From: Bacteroidales bacterium
GTDB taxonomy: Bacteria; Bacteroidota; Bacteroidia; Bacteroidales; ML635J-15
Reading direction: 5' to 3'
Assembly (NCBI GenBank): GCA_003249955.1
Contig: QKHS01000068.1
Coordinates: 25,037-89,036, forward strand
Length of the DNA stretch: 64,000 nt
The position numbers were made by a program, and so were the translations under genes. The first letter of the stretch is position 1. Each line of letters begins with the position of its first letter. Of the stretch, positions 1 through 9,231 are shown piece after piece. The notes under the pieces are model-generated. The model searched no databases and had not been told where the DNA came from. It worked only from the letters and a program-made list of their open reading frames with translations.

Positions 1-39
1 CTTTTCCGGGAAGCCGGCAAAGTAGTGATTGTGGAATAA
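1..39 (+). CDS. 3' end of an unidentified gene (truncated by window edge)
   Basis: Frame 1 is open from the first base to a TAA at 37-39 and would encode the last twelve residues of a protein, ending LFREAGKVVIVE. A short stem-loop (TTGTGGA/TCCACAA, about 30-46) overlaps the stop codon and could help end transcription. Too little is visible to name the product, and a chance open frame cannot be excluded. Confidence 0.3.
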   Translation, partial: LFREAGKVVIVE

Positions 40-84
40 ATCCACAACCACCTGTCAACTTCCGGCAATTAATATTATAAGCCT

Positions 85-1047
85 TTAAAACCCGAACCCC
101 ACTCTTAAACCAGGATACATTTTTGTCATATCTCCGGAAATATAAAGCTGGGGCGAAACGGACATATACTTTCCAACTTCCCAATTAATACCAAGTTTAA
201 AGGTATTCTTTTCAAAAAAATCACCATGTCTTTTAATAAGATAGCCGGCTTCTATTCCAATCCAGTTCGGAGTTTTAATATTGTTGGATAAATTATGACG
301 GTAACCAATATTCAGAAAATTATTTGAATAGATTTTTTGATTTTCATCAAAATTAAAAAACACATTATCTGACACATAATACCCGTTTTTTAATATCCCC
401 TTTTTGCTGAATTCCAAAGCAAGTTCGGCAGAAATATCTGTCAACAGTTGATTTTTTATAATGCTCGCCCCTGTTCCACCTTTTAACACCATGCAATCCA
501 TCGGCCTGTCAGGATAACGTATTTGATTATTTTCAATCAGATCCTGGCCTTTAAAAGCAAAATTATTTATGGTAACATATCTTTTTCTGGATGTAGCAAG
601 TGTATCCAGAGAAATTTTAATTTGCTCTATTAAACTCTCCGATAATAAATCTTCAGTATTATTATAGCGAATTTGCAAGTTATATGTTCCGGCAATTACC
701 TCGCAAAGGTTTCTGAAATCACTCTTTATTTGTTTACCATTTTCAAGAATAATTATCTCAACCGGCTCTGATTGCTTTATCGACAATGATTTATCGGGTA
801 TATACCTGACTAAACAAGAGGAATACCGGCTCATATCATTATTCTCTGAAATTATCGACTGCATGCTTCTGAGATCTTTTTCAAGCTCAGCAGCAGGATT
901 TCCGGAATTATAAATCACAAGCGAGACTTCCATCCTGTTATCTATACGGATATTTATTGAATCCATAAAGGGATTCTGTGCATAACCAACTGTTGTACAA
1001 CCAATTACAATCAGCGATATTATAAGTATTTGCTTTAAATTTTTCAT
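85..1047 (-). CDS. Predicted outer-membrane beta-barrel protein, third gene of a sigma/anti-sigma operon
   Basis: 320 residues starting MKNLKQ with a classical signal peptide cut after about residue 23 (VGYAQ). The C-terminal half alternates hydrophobic and polar residues and ends in ...RVGFGF, an aromatic C-terminus typical of outer-membrane barrels. The N-terminal 150 residues look like a soluble periplasmic or extracellular part. It lies 61 bp downstream of the anti-sigma-like gene 1109-1750 and probably belongs to the same transcript, so it may be an envelope component controlled by that ECF sigma factor. No specific family was recognised. Barrel topology is inferred from sequence pattern only. 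Confidence 0.6.
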   Translation of the reverse strand: MKNLKQILIISLIVIGCTTVGYAQNPFMDSINIRIDNRMEVSLVIYNSGNPAAELEKDLRSMQSIISENNDMSRYSSCLVRYIPDKSLSIKQSEPVEIIILENGKQIKSDFRNLCEVIAGTYNLQIRYNNTEDLLSESLIEQIKISLDTLATSRKRYVTINNFAFKGQDLIENNQIRYPDRPMDCMVLKGGTGASIIKNQLLTDISAELALEFSKKGILKNGYYVSDNVFFNFDENQKIYSNNFLNIGYRHNLSNNIKTPNWIGIEAGYLIKRHGDFFEKNTFKLGINWEVGKYMSVSPQLYISGDMTKMYPGLRVGFGF

Positions 1048-1108
1048 TTTTTTAAATTTAATTGTTAATCATCTGAATTTATTATAATGTGGCGCCTTAC
1101 ATTAACTT

Positions 1109-1750
1109 TTAAAATTTTGCAGATAAAGCCAGTGTTCCGCTATTAACCTGATTTGTATTTCCTCCCAATAAAAATCTGAACTTTCTGTCTTTTTTGCCTT
1201 TACCTGAATTACTGTTGCTTATAAGTATTTCTCTTCCGTTTACAGGGTCCTCTTTTCGAATTTCAGGAACAGTTTTTATATCCGGTTCTCTTATGACTAC
1301 AGGATCATTTTCAATTTCATTATTTTTATAAATAATCTGCGGAATATACACCGTGTCTGTTACATGGCTTATTATTTCAACCGGCTGGCTGACTATCTCT
1401 TTTTTTATAATGAAAACGGTATCGGGAACAACAATGTCTGTTTTTTCTGTAGTGGTTCTGCAAATTTGTTTGTTTATATCTGTCACCTTGAAATTACAAC
1501 TTAATCCTGACCTGTAACTTATATTCTTTTCTGAATTCAACAGCATCAATCCTAAAACTGCAGATATAATCAAAAGTACTACACAAGCCGCAGACAGTGA
1601 ATAAACCAAAAACAATCCCTGACGTTTTTTTTCAGGTGTCTGGATTTGCTTCCATATTCTGTCTTTTGCTTCATTTGCATAATCGTTATAAAAACCGGCT
1701 GATTCATCAACTGCTTTTTTTATGGCTGAATCAATATTGTTAGTTTCCAT
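1109..1750 (-). CDS. Putative anti-sigma factor, single-pass membrane protein
   Basis: 213 residues. The first 45 are charged and cytoplasm-like (METNNIDSAIKK...), followed by one strongly hydrophobic segment at about 47-72 and a periplasmic tail of about 140 residues rich in Pro, Val, Ile and Thr. This is the usual plan of an ECF-sigma partner in Bacteroidota. The ATG at 1748-1750 overlaps the end of the sigma gene by 11 bases, indicating translational coupling. It lacks an obvious FecR domain, so the anti-sigma role rests on topology and position rather than a recognised domain. The tail ends in ...VNSGTLALSAKF, which may contact the outer-membrane protein encoded next. Confidence 0.6.
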   Translation of the reverse strand: METNNIDSAIKKAVDESAGFYNDYANEAKDRIWKQIQTPEKKRQGLFLVYSLSAACVVLLIISAVLGLMLLNSEKNISYRSGLSCNFKVTDINKQICRTTTEKTDIVVPDTVFIIKKEIVSQPVEIISHVTDTVYIPQIIYKNNEIENDPVVIREPDIKTVPEIRKEDPVNGREILISNSNSGKGKKDRKFRFLLGGNTNQVNSGTLALSAKF

Positions 1751-2282
1751 AATTATTGTTTTTATTTAATTTTTCAATTATGTTAATTCTTGCTTTTCTT
1801 AGTTGGGATTTTGAGGTATTTTCGGTTATATTTAAAAGTTCTGCAATCTCCCTGTGCGAGTAGCCCTCAATTGCAAACAGATTAAAAACCAGGCGGTATC
1901 CTGCAGGCATATTTTCGATTATAGAATAAACCTGCTCGGTATCAATTATTTCCAATTGTCCGTCATCGGAATAATTTTTATCTGATCCTGTAATGTCATC
2001 ATCAAAAGTTAACTTTGTTTTCTTTTTGCAAAATCTTATCGACTCGTTTATTACAATTGTCTTTATCCATTTATTAAGACTATTGTCTCCGCGGTATTCA
2101 AATTTTTCGATACTGTCAAAAACCTTTAAAAACGAAATAATCAAAACATCTTCCGTGTCATGATGATTGGACAAAATTCTCATTGCCAGATTATACATAG
2201 GATTATAGAAAGTATTAAACAAAGCCCCCTGCGCAATCTGACTTCCCTTCTGACAATGTTTTATTAATTCCTGTATTTCCAA
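1740..2282 (-). CDS. RNA polymerase ECF-type sigma-70 factor
   Basis: 180 residues with the two core ECF domains. Region 2 is at about residues 20-90 (NTFYNPMYNLAMRI, then the HHDTEDVL helix that binds core and the -10). Region 4 is a helix-turn-helix at about 120-170, where GYSHREIAELLNITENTSKS is the typical recognition segment. The start is a TTG at 2282; there is no in-frame Met until residue 29, inside region 2, so the TTG start is well supported. It is the first gene of a coupled minus-strand trio with the membrane protein 1109-1750 and the outer-membrane protein 85-1047. The targets of the sigma factor cannot be read from this window. Confidence 0.9.
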   Translation of the reverse strand: MEIQELIKHCQKGSQIAQGALFNTFYNPMYNLAMRILSNHHDTEDVLIISFLKVFDSIEKFEYRGDNSLNKWIKTIVINESIRFCKKKTKLTFDDDITGSDKNYSDDGQLEIIDTEQVYSIIENMPAGYRLVFNLFAIEGYSHREIAELLNITENTSKSQLRKARINIIEKLNKNNNYGN

Positions 2283-2381
2283 TTTTAAAATATTATTCCG
2301 TACAACCCTAATAACACAAATTGTTTAGGGGAAGTTGCCTGAGGGGGAAAAAAATCAAAAAAAGGAAGATATGAATAAGAA

Positions 2382-2499
2382 AAGGAAGAATGGTTAATGT
2401 TCAATAAAGTTCGGAGTCCGGAGTCCGGAGTTGGAAGTTGGCTGACGCGTATTTTTTTCTGAACAGTATATTATTAACAATAGAAGGAAGAATGGTTAA
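2382..2499. repeat. Pair of 16-bp direct repeats plus short tandem in the sigma/ClC intergenic region
   Basis: AAGGAAGAATGGTTAA occurs exactly at 2382-2397 and again at 2484-2499, 102 bases apart. Between them sits a short tandem of GGAGTCC units (around 2410-2430). The 2283-2600 gap carries no convincing gene. The repeats may be remains of a small duplication; no function is apparent. Confidence 0.5.
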
Positions 2500-2600
2500 C
2501 ACTCAATATTCTATTTCCAATTTCCAATGTTTAATATTTAACATCCGGGAGTTGGGAATAATTTGTGTATTACATCATAAATAATTAAAGTACTTAAATA

Positions 2601-2631
2601 TTGACATCTCGTTTTATTTTTTGCATATTTG
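2601..2631 (+). promoter_or_regulatory. Probable Bacteroidetes-type promoter of the ClC gene
   Basis: TTGAC at 2601-2605 is followed after 18 bases by CATATTTG at 2624-2631, one mismatch from the Bacteroidetes -7 element TAnnTTTG. Transcription would begin near 2638, leaving a short leader before the ATG at 2655. Spacing is one base shorter than the usual 19-21. Confidence 0.4.
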
Positions 2632-2654
2632 TAATCGGAAAATGATTTTTGATC

Positions 2655-4430
2655 ATGGAAAGGGCAAAATTACTGTTAAAAAAGATATTAATATGGAGAA
2701 TACGTCATGTAAGTGATCGTGTTTTTCTTATTATTCTTGCCCTGATAATAGGTGTTATTGCCGGGTTTGTTGCCGTGGTAATGAAAAATTCTGTTTTTTT
2801 AATTCAGGATATACTCAAAGGCTGGTTCAGCATAGAGAAGGGAAATATATTATTTATTTTTTACCCTATTATCGGGATAAGCCTCGCCGTTATCTTCTCC
2901 CGGTTTTTAATCAAGCGTAAGGTAGGCCATGGCATTCCGACTGTTTTGCATGCTATAAGTAAAACCAAAGGTCAGATCCCGGGACACAACATGTTTTCAT
3001 CAATAATCACAGCAGCACTAACAGTAGGATTCGGAGGATCTGTAGGACTTGAAGGACCTGTGGTAGCCACAGGTGCTGCTTATGGAAGCAGGATGGGAAT
3101 GTTGTTTCATCTAAACCACAAACAAATTATTTTACTGCTTGGCTGTGCATGTACCGGAGCAATGTCTGCCATATTTAAGGCTCCTGTCGCAGCCGTAATT
3201 TTTGCTTTGGAAGTTATTATGCTCGATTTGACTCTTTCTTCATTAATTCCGCTGTTACTGGCCTCGGCCACTGCACTTATAACATCATACCTGTTTATGG
3301 GACAAAATGTGTTGTACCCTGTTGATTTAAAAGATGCTTTCGTGATTTCATACTTACCTTTTTATGCAATTCTTGGTGTTTTTACTGGTTTTCTGTCCGT
3401 ATATTTTACAAAGATGTACATTTTTATAGGCAATATTTTCGACAGGTTCAAATCATGGACATCAAGATTAATCGTCGGCGGATTAATTCTGGGGCTTCTC
3501 ATTTTTTTATTGCCTAGTTTATACGGCGAGGGATATGAAATAATAAATGCTGCATTAAGCGGAAGTGCCGGACAGGTGTTCGAAAATACGTTTTTTTATA
3601 ATTACCAGGGAGAATTCGTAGCTATTATAATTGTTTTCGCGTTAATTCTCCTGTTAAAAGTAATCGCAACAAGTGTGACCTTTCACAGCGGTGGAGTCGG
3701 CGGAATTTTCGCACCGTGTTTATTTCTGGGAGCAAACACAGGCCTGATTTTCAGCCTTATAATAAAACGGCTCGGCTGGAATATTTCTTCGATAAATTTT
3801 GCACTTGTGGGAATGGCCGGAGCTATTGCCGGAATAATCCACGCTCCGCTTACAGCCGTTTTCCTTATTGCCGAAATAACCGGTGGCTATGACTTGTTTC
3901 TGCCTCTAATGATAGTTGCTGCCATATCTTATGCTACTGTAAAAATATTTACACCGAATTCGGTTTACACTTTCCAACTTGCAAAAAGAGGTGAATTGCT
4001 TACTCATAATGCCGACAAAAACATGTTGTCTTTGATAAAAATGGAATCTCTTATCGAAAAAAACTTTTTAACTATCAGAGAAGATGCAGACTTAAGTGCT
4101 TTGGTCAGAGTTATTGCTGACTCTACAAGAGATATATTTGTTGTGGTTGACGATGAAAACACTCTTAAAGGAATTATCTCTCTGAATGATATAAGGCACT
4201 TGATGTTTAAACGGCATTTGTACAGAAAAACCTTTGTTAAAGATTTAATGTATATGCCGGAAATAATACTCGATATCGGAATGTCTGTTGAAGAAATTGC
4301 CGAAATTTTCCATAAAACGGGACAGTATAATTTACCTGTTGTTCACAACGGGAAATATATAGGCTTTATTTCAAAGGCAAATGTGTTTGCAAAGTACAGA
4401 AGGCTTATCAAGTATTATTCGAATGACTGA
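2655..4430 (+). CDS. ClC-family chloride channel/transporter with C-terminal CBS pair
   Basis: About 591 residues from the ATG at 2655 (a TTG six bases earlier is a weaker start). All three ClC selectivity signatures are visible: GHGIP (about residue 90), GLEGP carrying the gating glutamate (about 130), and GGIFAP (about 355). Ten or more hydrophobic helices fill residues 20-430. The last 140 residues are soluble and hold two CBS modules (LMKMESLIEKNF... and ...VKDLMYMPEIILD...) that usually bind adenine nucleotides and regulate transport. The protein should move chloride or another anion across the inner membrane. The gating Glu suggests either a proton-coupled exchanger or a gated channel; the sequence does not decide. 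Confidence 0.92.
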   Translation: MERAKLLLKKILIWRIRHVSDRVFLIILALIIGVIAGFVAVVMKNSVFLIQDILKGWFSIEKGNILFIFYPIIGISLAVIFSRFLIKRKVGHGIPTVLHAISKTKGQIPGHNMFSSIITAALTVGFGGSVGLEGPVVATGAAYGSRMGMLFHLNHKQIILLLGCACTGAMSAIFKAPVAAVIFALEVIMLDLTLSSLIPLLLASATALITSYLFMGQNVLYPVDLKDAFVISYLPFYAILGVFTGFLSVYFTKMYIFIGNIFDRFKSWTSRLIVGGLILGLLIFLLPSLYGEGYEIINAALSGSAGQVFENTFFYNYQGEFVAIIIVFALILLLKVIATSVTFHSGGVGGIFAPCLFLGANTGLIFSLIIKRLGWNISSINFALVGMAGAIAGIIHAPLTAVFLIAEITGGYDLFLPLMIVAAISYATVKIFTPNSVYTFQLAKRGELLTHNADKNMLSLIKMESLIEKNFLTIREDADLSALVRVIADSTRDIFVVVDDENTLKGIISLNDIRHLMFKRHLYRKTFVKDLMYMPEIILDIGMSVEEIAEIFHKTGQYNLPVVHNGKYIGFISKANVFAKYRRLIKYYSND

Positions 4431-4466
4431 CCGGCATTTGCTGAACGTTACCGTACCTGATAAAAA

Positions 4467-5531
4467 TTACCGGTAATGCAGGGTTTTTCCCTTCATAAGG
4501 TTTGCAGTAAGGCATGAATGTACCGGAATAATTTCGACCAGATCGCCAACTGAATAGTCTGCAATATTTCCATGTTCGATTTTAATCACTCCATGTTCCT
4601 GCGATAAGGAAATAATATCTTCGTCAACCTCATCAACAGTTTTTCCGATATGTTTTATTACCCTGCCAAAGCTTTGCGAATTGCCTGACTTCACAAATTC
4701 TTTGCTGAAATGTACTGCTCCGCCGTGAATTACTATTTCGTAACGCTCCCGGTTTATATCTACTACCGGGCACAATACTGTAGCTGCAACAGAGGAAACT
4801 TTACAGACTTTTTTCTCAAGTTGCATAAAATCGTAATAAACAAAGTTGCCGGGGCGAACTTCGTCAATTCCTTCAAAATCTGTCATTAAACTGCAACCCG
4901 GGGTGTCTCCAACCGAAATCTCAGGATTATACGCGGCATATTTTTCTTTAAGGCTTTTCATCTTCGAAATAGATTCTTCGGATGACCTGAGAATATCCTC
5001 TTTTGTTATTAAGTTGTAGGTAGATCCGTTATGTGTGAGAAAACCTCTAAAACTGAGATGTTTGGTTTCGTTAATCCGGTTAATACATTTTTCAATCTGA
5101 TCGTAATTATCCCATGCAATTCCCGAGCGGTTATAACCTGTGTCAGTTTCTATCCATGCTCCGGCTTTTATAAGCGGCTTACCTGCAATAATATTTACCG
5201 ACTCAGGATTCGAAAATGTAAGCCCCAGTTTAGTATTTTTCGATAATTTATTAAGGTTTCTGTGCTCCCGCAAATTTACCGGAAAAGCAACGGTAATATC
5301 TTTAAATCCCAGTAGCCTGAAATACAAAGCCATTTCGACAGAGGAAACCGTAATATGTGTTACCCCGAATTCCTTAAAGATGGCAGCAGTTTCTTTATTG
5401 TCATGAGTTTTAAAATGCGGACGAAACACGCATGTTGAAGGTAATTTATCCATCATGGTTTTGATATTTTCCCTTACAATTTCCGTGTTAATAACAAATG
5501 TCGGCGATTTTATTTTTGAATATTTAATCAT
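4467..5531 (-). CDS. Fold-type III PLP enzyme, D-serine dehydratase / D-threonine aldolase family
   Basis: 354 residues. The N-terminal alanine-racemase-like barrel carries the PLP lysine in RPHFKTH (Lys41), and the C-terminal beta domain ends with the metal-site motif VHSCLTANL (His338, Cys340). In this family a His-x-Cys zinc site is typical of eukaryotic-type D-serine dehydratase (DSD1), whereas D-threonine aldolases usually have His-x-Asp, so deamination of D-serine to pyruvate is the better guess. It is convergent with the ClC gene and separated from it by 36 bases. Substrate is inferred from that one residue and remains uncertain. Confidence 0.8.
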   Translation of the reverse strand: MIKYSKIKSPTFVINTEIVRENIKTMMDKLPSTCVFRPHFKTHDNKETAAIFKEFGVTHITVSSVEMALYFRLLGFKDITVAFPVNLREHRNLNKLSKNTKLGLTFSNPESVNIIAGKPLIKAGAWIETDTGYNRSGIAWDNYDQIEKCINRINETKHLSFRGFLTHNGSTYNLITKEDILRSSEESISKMKSLKEKYAAYNPEISVGDTPGCSLMTDFEGIDEVRPGNFVYYDFMQLEKKVCKVSSVAATVLCPVVDINRERYEIVIHGGAVHFSKEFVKSGNSQSFGRVIKHIGKTVDEVDEDIISLSQEHGVIKIEHGNIADYSVGDLVEIIPVHSCLTANLMKGKTLHYR

Positions 5532-5608
5532 AAAAAGAATTTTTGTAAAGATAAAAAAGGTTTAATAGCTGACACCTTGTAAAATATCAGATGAACCAGA
5601 GAAGAAAA

Positions 5609-6454
5609 CTATTTTACAAATTTAATCGTCTTGATTTTATTTGAATGAAACAGAATTCTACACAAATAAATACCTTCCGGAAGATCTGAAATATCAATTA
5701 TTTTTTCATTTTCACACTTCAATAGTTTACCGGATATATCAAAGATTTCAACATTATTGATCAGGACATTATCAGCCCATACTGAAAGAAATTCCTTGTC
5801 ATTATACACTTTAAAATTATACTCATCAGGCTTTTCGTTTTCGATATTTACCATTATTTGCTCATCATCCAGCCCCATATAAAACATTCGTATTGTATCG
5901 TTGTCTTCGTTCAAATAATAAGTCAGATGGCTATAGAAATATTCTTCATTGGTTGCAGACACTTCGGATTGTGATTTTAGTGATATTTCAAAATCATTTG
6001 GTCTGAGAACATCCCAACCCTCCCAAAACGGATAACTCGCATAGTTGCTAAAATCCAGACAATTTTCAATAAACAAGGTGCTATCCCAGGTTGCAACTAC
6101 AGGCCAGCTATTTGATTTTATATCTATTGTTAAAACCGGTAAAACAGAATAATCAAAGCCGCACGAATTTTTTATAATCTGCTTTTTTGTATGATACATG
6201 GTATGAGGTCCCGGATTTACACTATAATGCGAATTTGTAACCCGCACATCAAAGTCTTCATCCCAGGCTTGCGAAATTATATTAATTTCGCCAAATGTAT
6301 CGTCAATAGAATCCGTAGCGTTTATATCATAGCCTAAAGCTAATGTATCCCTGTTCCCTGCGGCATCTTCAAAATACATCGAAAAAACAAATTCCTGAGC
6401 ACTTCCCATTTTAAAGAGCATCAACAGTGTCAATAAAAAAAACATTCTTTTCAT
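5609..6454 (-). CDS. Secreted T9SS cargo protein with type-A sorting tail, function unknown
   Basis: 281 residues with a signal peptide (MKRMFFLLTLLMLFKMGSAQ) and a C-terminal type-A sorting domain at about 205-281. Hallmarks of the tail are VEIFDISGKLLK, DISDLPEGIYL and the final basic ...KTIKFVK. Residues 20-200 form one unrecognised beta-rich domain (EFVFSMYFEDAAGNRDTL...). T9SS tails are removed after export through the outer membrane and the protein is released or anchored to A-LPS. It stands alone between a PLP enzyme and a LuxR regulator. Confidence 0.75.
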   Translation of the reverse strand: MKRMFFLLTLLMLFKMGSAQEFVFSMYFEDAAGNRDTLALGYDINATDSIDDTFGEINIISQAWDEDFDVRVTNSHYSVNPGPHTMYHTKKQIIKNSCGFDYSVLPVLTIDIKSNSWPVVATWDSTLFIENCLDFSNYASYPFWEGWDVLRPNDFEISLKSQSEVSATNEEYFYSHLTYYLNEDNDTIRMFYMGLDDEQIMVNIENEKPDEYNFKVYNDKEFLSVWADNVLINNVEIFDISGKLLKCENEKIIDISDLPEGIYLCRILFHSNKIKTIKFVK

Positions 6455-6722
6455 AATTAAATATTTAGCCAGATTTATGAATAGTTAATTAAAACATTAT
6501 TATCACCGGGCAATAATTTACATCTGATTCTTTCTGTTTAAGGACTTCCATACATTGCAACTATTGCTGTTTTTATCGGGTTTAAGAACTCTATTAGTTT
6601 AAAAACTCAAAGTTAACTAAAAATTAAAAACCACAACTGCTCTTTAAATAACATTATTATTTACTAAAAATATTAATTTTCAACCAACTTTCAATGTCGC
6701 AAATTATCTTATTCCTGGCAAT

Positions 6723-7499
6723 CTAAATCATCCCAAGTCTTTTACAAAACATAAGTGCCTGACTTGTATTATCCGATCTTGTTTTTCTGAGTATGTTTTG
6801 CCTGTGATTATTAACAGTATTAACGCTGATATTCAGTTTTCCGGCAATATTTATACTGTCGTAGCCGCGGCCAATCAGACTTAAAACTTCTTTTTCGCGT
6901 TTTGAGATTATCTCGCGGGAATTCTCCCTGTCTTCCATGTTAAATAAATACTGCTTCCCGGTTTTGAAATTTATCAAACGGCGCTGAGGCTTCTCATTTT
7001 TACGATAATCGGGAAGTAAATGCGATATTACCAACGAAAGCCATGTCCGGCCGTTTTTATCAAGTTCAAAAGCAACCGACTGGTGCATATGCCTTACATA
7101 AAAACCATCAACGGTTCTTGTTCTGAAATCATAAACCTGTTTATAATTCTTTTTCTCTTCCGAAGGAAGTTTTGAGAAAAACTCATAAACCATATTATCG
7201 GTTTCCAGAACAAATGCGAGATCATCGGGATGAATCCGTCCGTAATGCATTGCCGAATCGACATTTTGTCCTTTTGACCCGGCCAGTCCATAAATCTTCT
7301 TTTGTTCTTCGCTCTGCAACAAATAATTGCTTTTATGCAAATCGTAAACTGCATATACTGCACTCTCAATCTCTGCCAAACGACTTATAGTTTCAATCTT
7401 TGGAATTATCCGTTTATAATCATCATCTGTAACTTCACACTTATGTTCTTGTTGGTCGCTCTCTCTTCTGGCATATAATTTATTTATATCTCTTTTCAT
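6723..7499 (-). CDS. LuxR-type transcriptional regulator with PAS-like sensor region
   Basis: 258 residues. Residues 195-258 form a LuxR/GerE helix-turn-helix (SKREKEVLSLIGRGYDSINI, then LNISVNTVNNHRQNILRK). Residues 40-165 look like a PAS domain (AVYDLHKSNYLLQSEE..., then IHPDDLAFVLE and the FRTRTVDG / LVISHLLPDY elements), the layout of many Bacteroidota one-component regulators. No receiver domain is present. It is divergent from the Lnt-like gene with about 80 bases between the starts and could control it, but no operator was recognised. Confidence 0.85.
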   Translation of the reverse strand: MKRDINKLYARRESDQQEHKCEVTDDDYKRIIPKIETISRLAEIESAVYAVYDLHKSNYLLQSEEQKKIYGLAGSKGQNVDSAMHYGRIHPDDLAFVLETDNMVYEFFSKLPSEEKKNYKQVYDFRTRTVDGFYVRHMHQSVAFELDKNGRTWLSLVISHLLPDYRKNEKPQRRLINFKTGKQYLFNMEDRENSREIISKREKEVLSLIGRGYDSINIAGKLNISVNTVNNHRQNILRKTRSDNTSQALMFCKRLGMI

Positions 7500-7520
7500 A
7501 AAAATGATGATAATTAACTA

Positions 7521-7551
7521 TTTGACTTATCGGCCTTTAAGCATATTTTTG
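7521..7551 (+). promoter_or_regulatory. Strong Bacteroidetes consensus promoter of the Lnt-like gene
   Basis: TTTG at 7521-7524, exactly 19 bases, then TATTTTTG at 7544-7551: a perfect match to TTTG-N19-TAnnTTTG. Transcription would start near 7558, giving a leader of about 20 bases before the ATG at 7581. That supports ATG 7581 over the upstream TTG at 7575. Confidence 0.65.
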
Positions 7552-7580
7552 AAAAATAAAGTTACGAAAAAACCTTGGAC

Positions 7581-9101
7581 ATGAATAAAATAAAGTTATT
7601 TTTCAATAAAAAACCGGTCATTTACCTGTCGCTGTTATCGGGACTGATTTCAGGTTTATTAATCGGGCCGGTTAATCCAATAGGGATATTTGCCTGGACT
7701 ACACCATTGTTTTTGATTATCTATACCCGGAAAGCAAAATTTAAGCATTTTCTTCTGTTTTTCATATTAATGGCTGTTGTCGGATATATTACACAAAAGA
7801 CACACAATCTTTTTAATAATCCGGTTTTAGGAATAATCAACGGTATTATTTACTCTCTGATATTCACCGTAACATACGTTGCTGACCGCTTGTTTTACAG
7901 ATCAGGGAAAAACTTCTTATCTACCTTAATATTTCCTTCGGTTTATATTGTTATTGAAACAATAATTTCAGGTTTTATCGGTAACGCCGGGATTCTTGCA
8001 CAAACTCAATTCTCATTTAAAATCCTAGCACAATTAAGTACAATTACCGGCTTATCCGGCATCTCATTTATAATATGCTGGTTTGCCTCTGTTATCCATT
8101 GGCTGATAGAAAATGAATTCCGGTCTCAATACCTGAAGAAAGCTCTGATATTCTACGGCGGGATTTTTACACTGATTTTAATTTACGGAATTATCCGTAC
8201 AAACTTAACATCTGACACAACGCAAACTGTAAAAGTAGCAACTGTTAGCGGAGAAACCGATCTTCACGGCCTGATATTAAGAGAAAAAGACATGTTTCTG
8301 GAATTAAGTAAAGATCCTGAAATGGAGATTCCCGACAAGTTTTATTCAAGCAAAGAAGATATTTTAAGATTAACGGAAAATACTATAAAGGCTGCAAAGT
8401 CAGGTGCCAAAATTATTGTATGGAGTGAGTCCGCCCTGATTCTAAACCAGAAACAAGTTAAAGATCTGATAAATCAAATAAAGGAAATCTCAAAAAGCTA
8501 TGAAGTTTATATTTTAACCGCCTTTTTTGAGGAAAACAATACAACAGATCCAAAACCCATAAATAATAAATGCGTTTTGATAACCAAAGACGGGAATATT
8601 GCATGGGAATACAAAAAGTCTCATCCTACTCCTGCAGAAATACCTGTTGTAAATCCGGGAAACTCAGACATTCCATATTTTGACTCAGAATACGGAAGAT
8701 TAGGCTGCTTAATATGCTACGATCTTGATTTTACAGCTTTAACAAACCAGGCAAATAAAAAAGATATTGATATATTACTGGTTCCTGCTTACGATTGGGA
8801 AAGTTTTGCCGAAACACATTCAAAGTCTGCAAACTTCGAATCCCTGCAAAACGGAATTGCAATAATAAGGGCAAACGGGAATGGGATAAATCTTATTACA
8901 GATAAAAACGGCAATATAATAGCCGGACTAAATACCTTTACCGTCAAAGAAAAAATATTATATGCCGATCTGCCAATTCAATCAAAAACAACCATATACA
9001 GCAAAACAGGAAATTTATTTTTAATTGTCTGTGCTATGTTTTTGATATTTGTTATTCTTTCTGGAATTATTAACAGAAGAAGCAATAAAAATTTTCATTA
9101 A
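7581..9101 (+). CDS. Apolipoprotein N-acyltransferase-like (Lnt) carbon-nitrogen hydrolase membrane protein
   Basis: 506 residues. About six hydrophobic helices (residues 10-205) precede a nitrilase-fold domain (about 215-475), and a final membrane helix lies near the C-terminus: the architecture and length of Lnt (about 510 residues). The catalytic triad is visible as Glu283 (WSESAL), Lys346 (KKSHPTPAE) and Cys379 (GCLICYDLDF). Lnt transfers the third acyl chain to lipoproteins in the inner membrane. The helix region is divergent, so a different amide or acyl substrate is possible. A decayed copy of its 3' end lies at 12832-13104. Confidence 0.75.
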   Translation: MNKIKLFFNKKPVIYLSLLSGLISGLLIGPVNPIGIFAWTTPLFLIIYTRKAKFKHFLLFFILMAVVGYITQKTHNLFNNPVLGIINGIIYSLIFTVTYVADRLFYRSGKNFLSTLIFPSVYIVIETIISGFIGNAGILAQTQFSFKILAQLSTITGLSGISFIICWFASVIHWLIENEFRSQYLKKALIFYGGIFTLILIYGIIRTNLTSDTTQTVKVATVSGETDLHGLILREKDMFLELSKDPEMEIPDKFYSSKEDILRLTENTIKAAKSGAKIIVWSESALILNQKQVKDLINQIKEISKSYEVYILTAFFEENNTTDPKPINNKCVLITKDGNIAWEYKKSHPTPAEIPVVNPGNSDIPYFDSEYGRLGCLICYDLDFTALTNQANKKDIDILLVPAYDWESFAETHSKSANFESLQNGIAIIRANGNGINLITDKNGNIIAGLNTFTVKEKILYADLPIQSKTTIYSKTGNLFLIVCAMFLIFVILSGIINRRSNKNFH

Positions 9102-9231
9102 CTATTGTAAAGTAGCCTCAGACAAACATGTGTTTGAAACATTGGCATTTCAAAGCAACTTTATATCAGATATCTAAACCGTTTATTAAATGTTATATCA
9201 TTTAAATTATGCACTTTCTGTTATATGTTTT

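Noticed and set aside
2410..2432. GGAGTCC tandem as a mobile element end
   Set aside because: Only a few copies of a 7-base unit without matching inverted ends; a short similar stretch near 60238 suggests low-complexity sequence.
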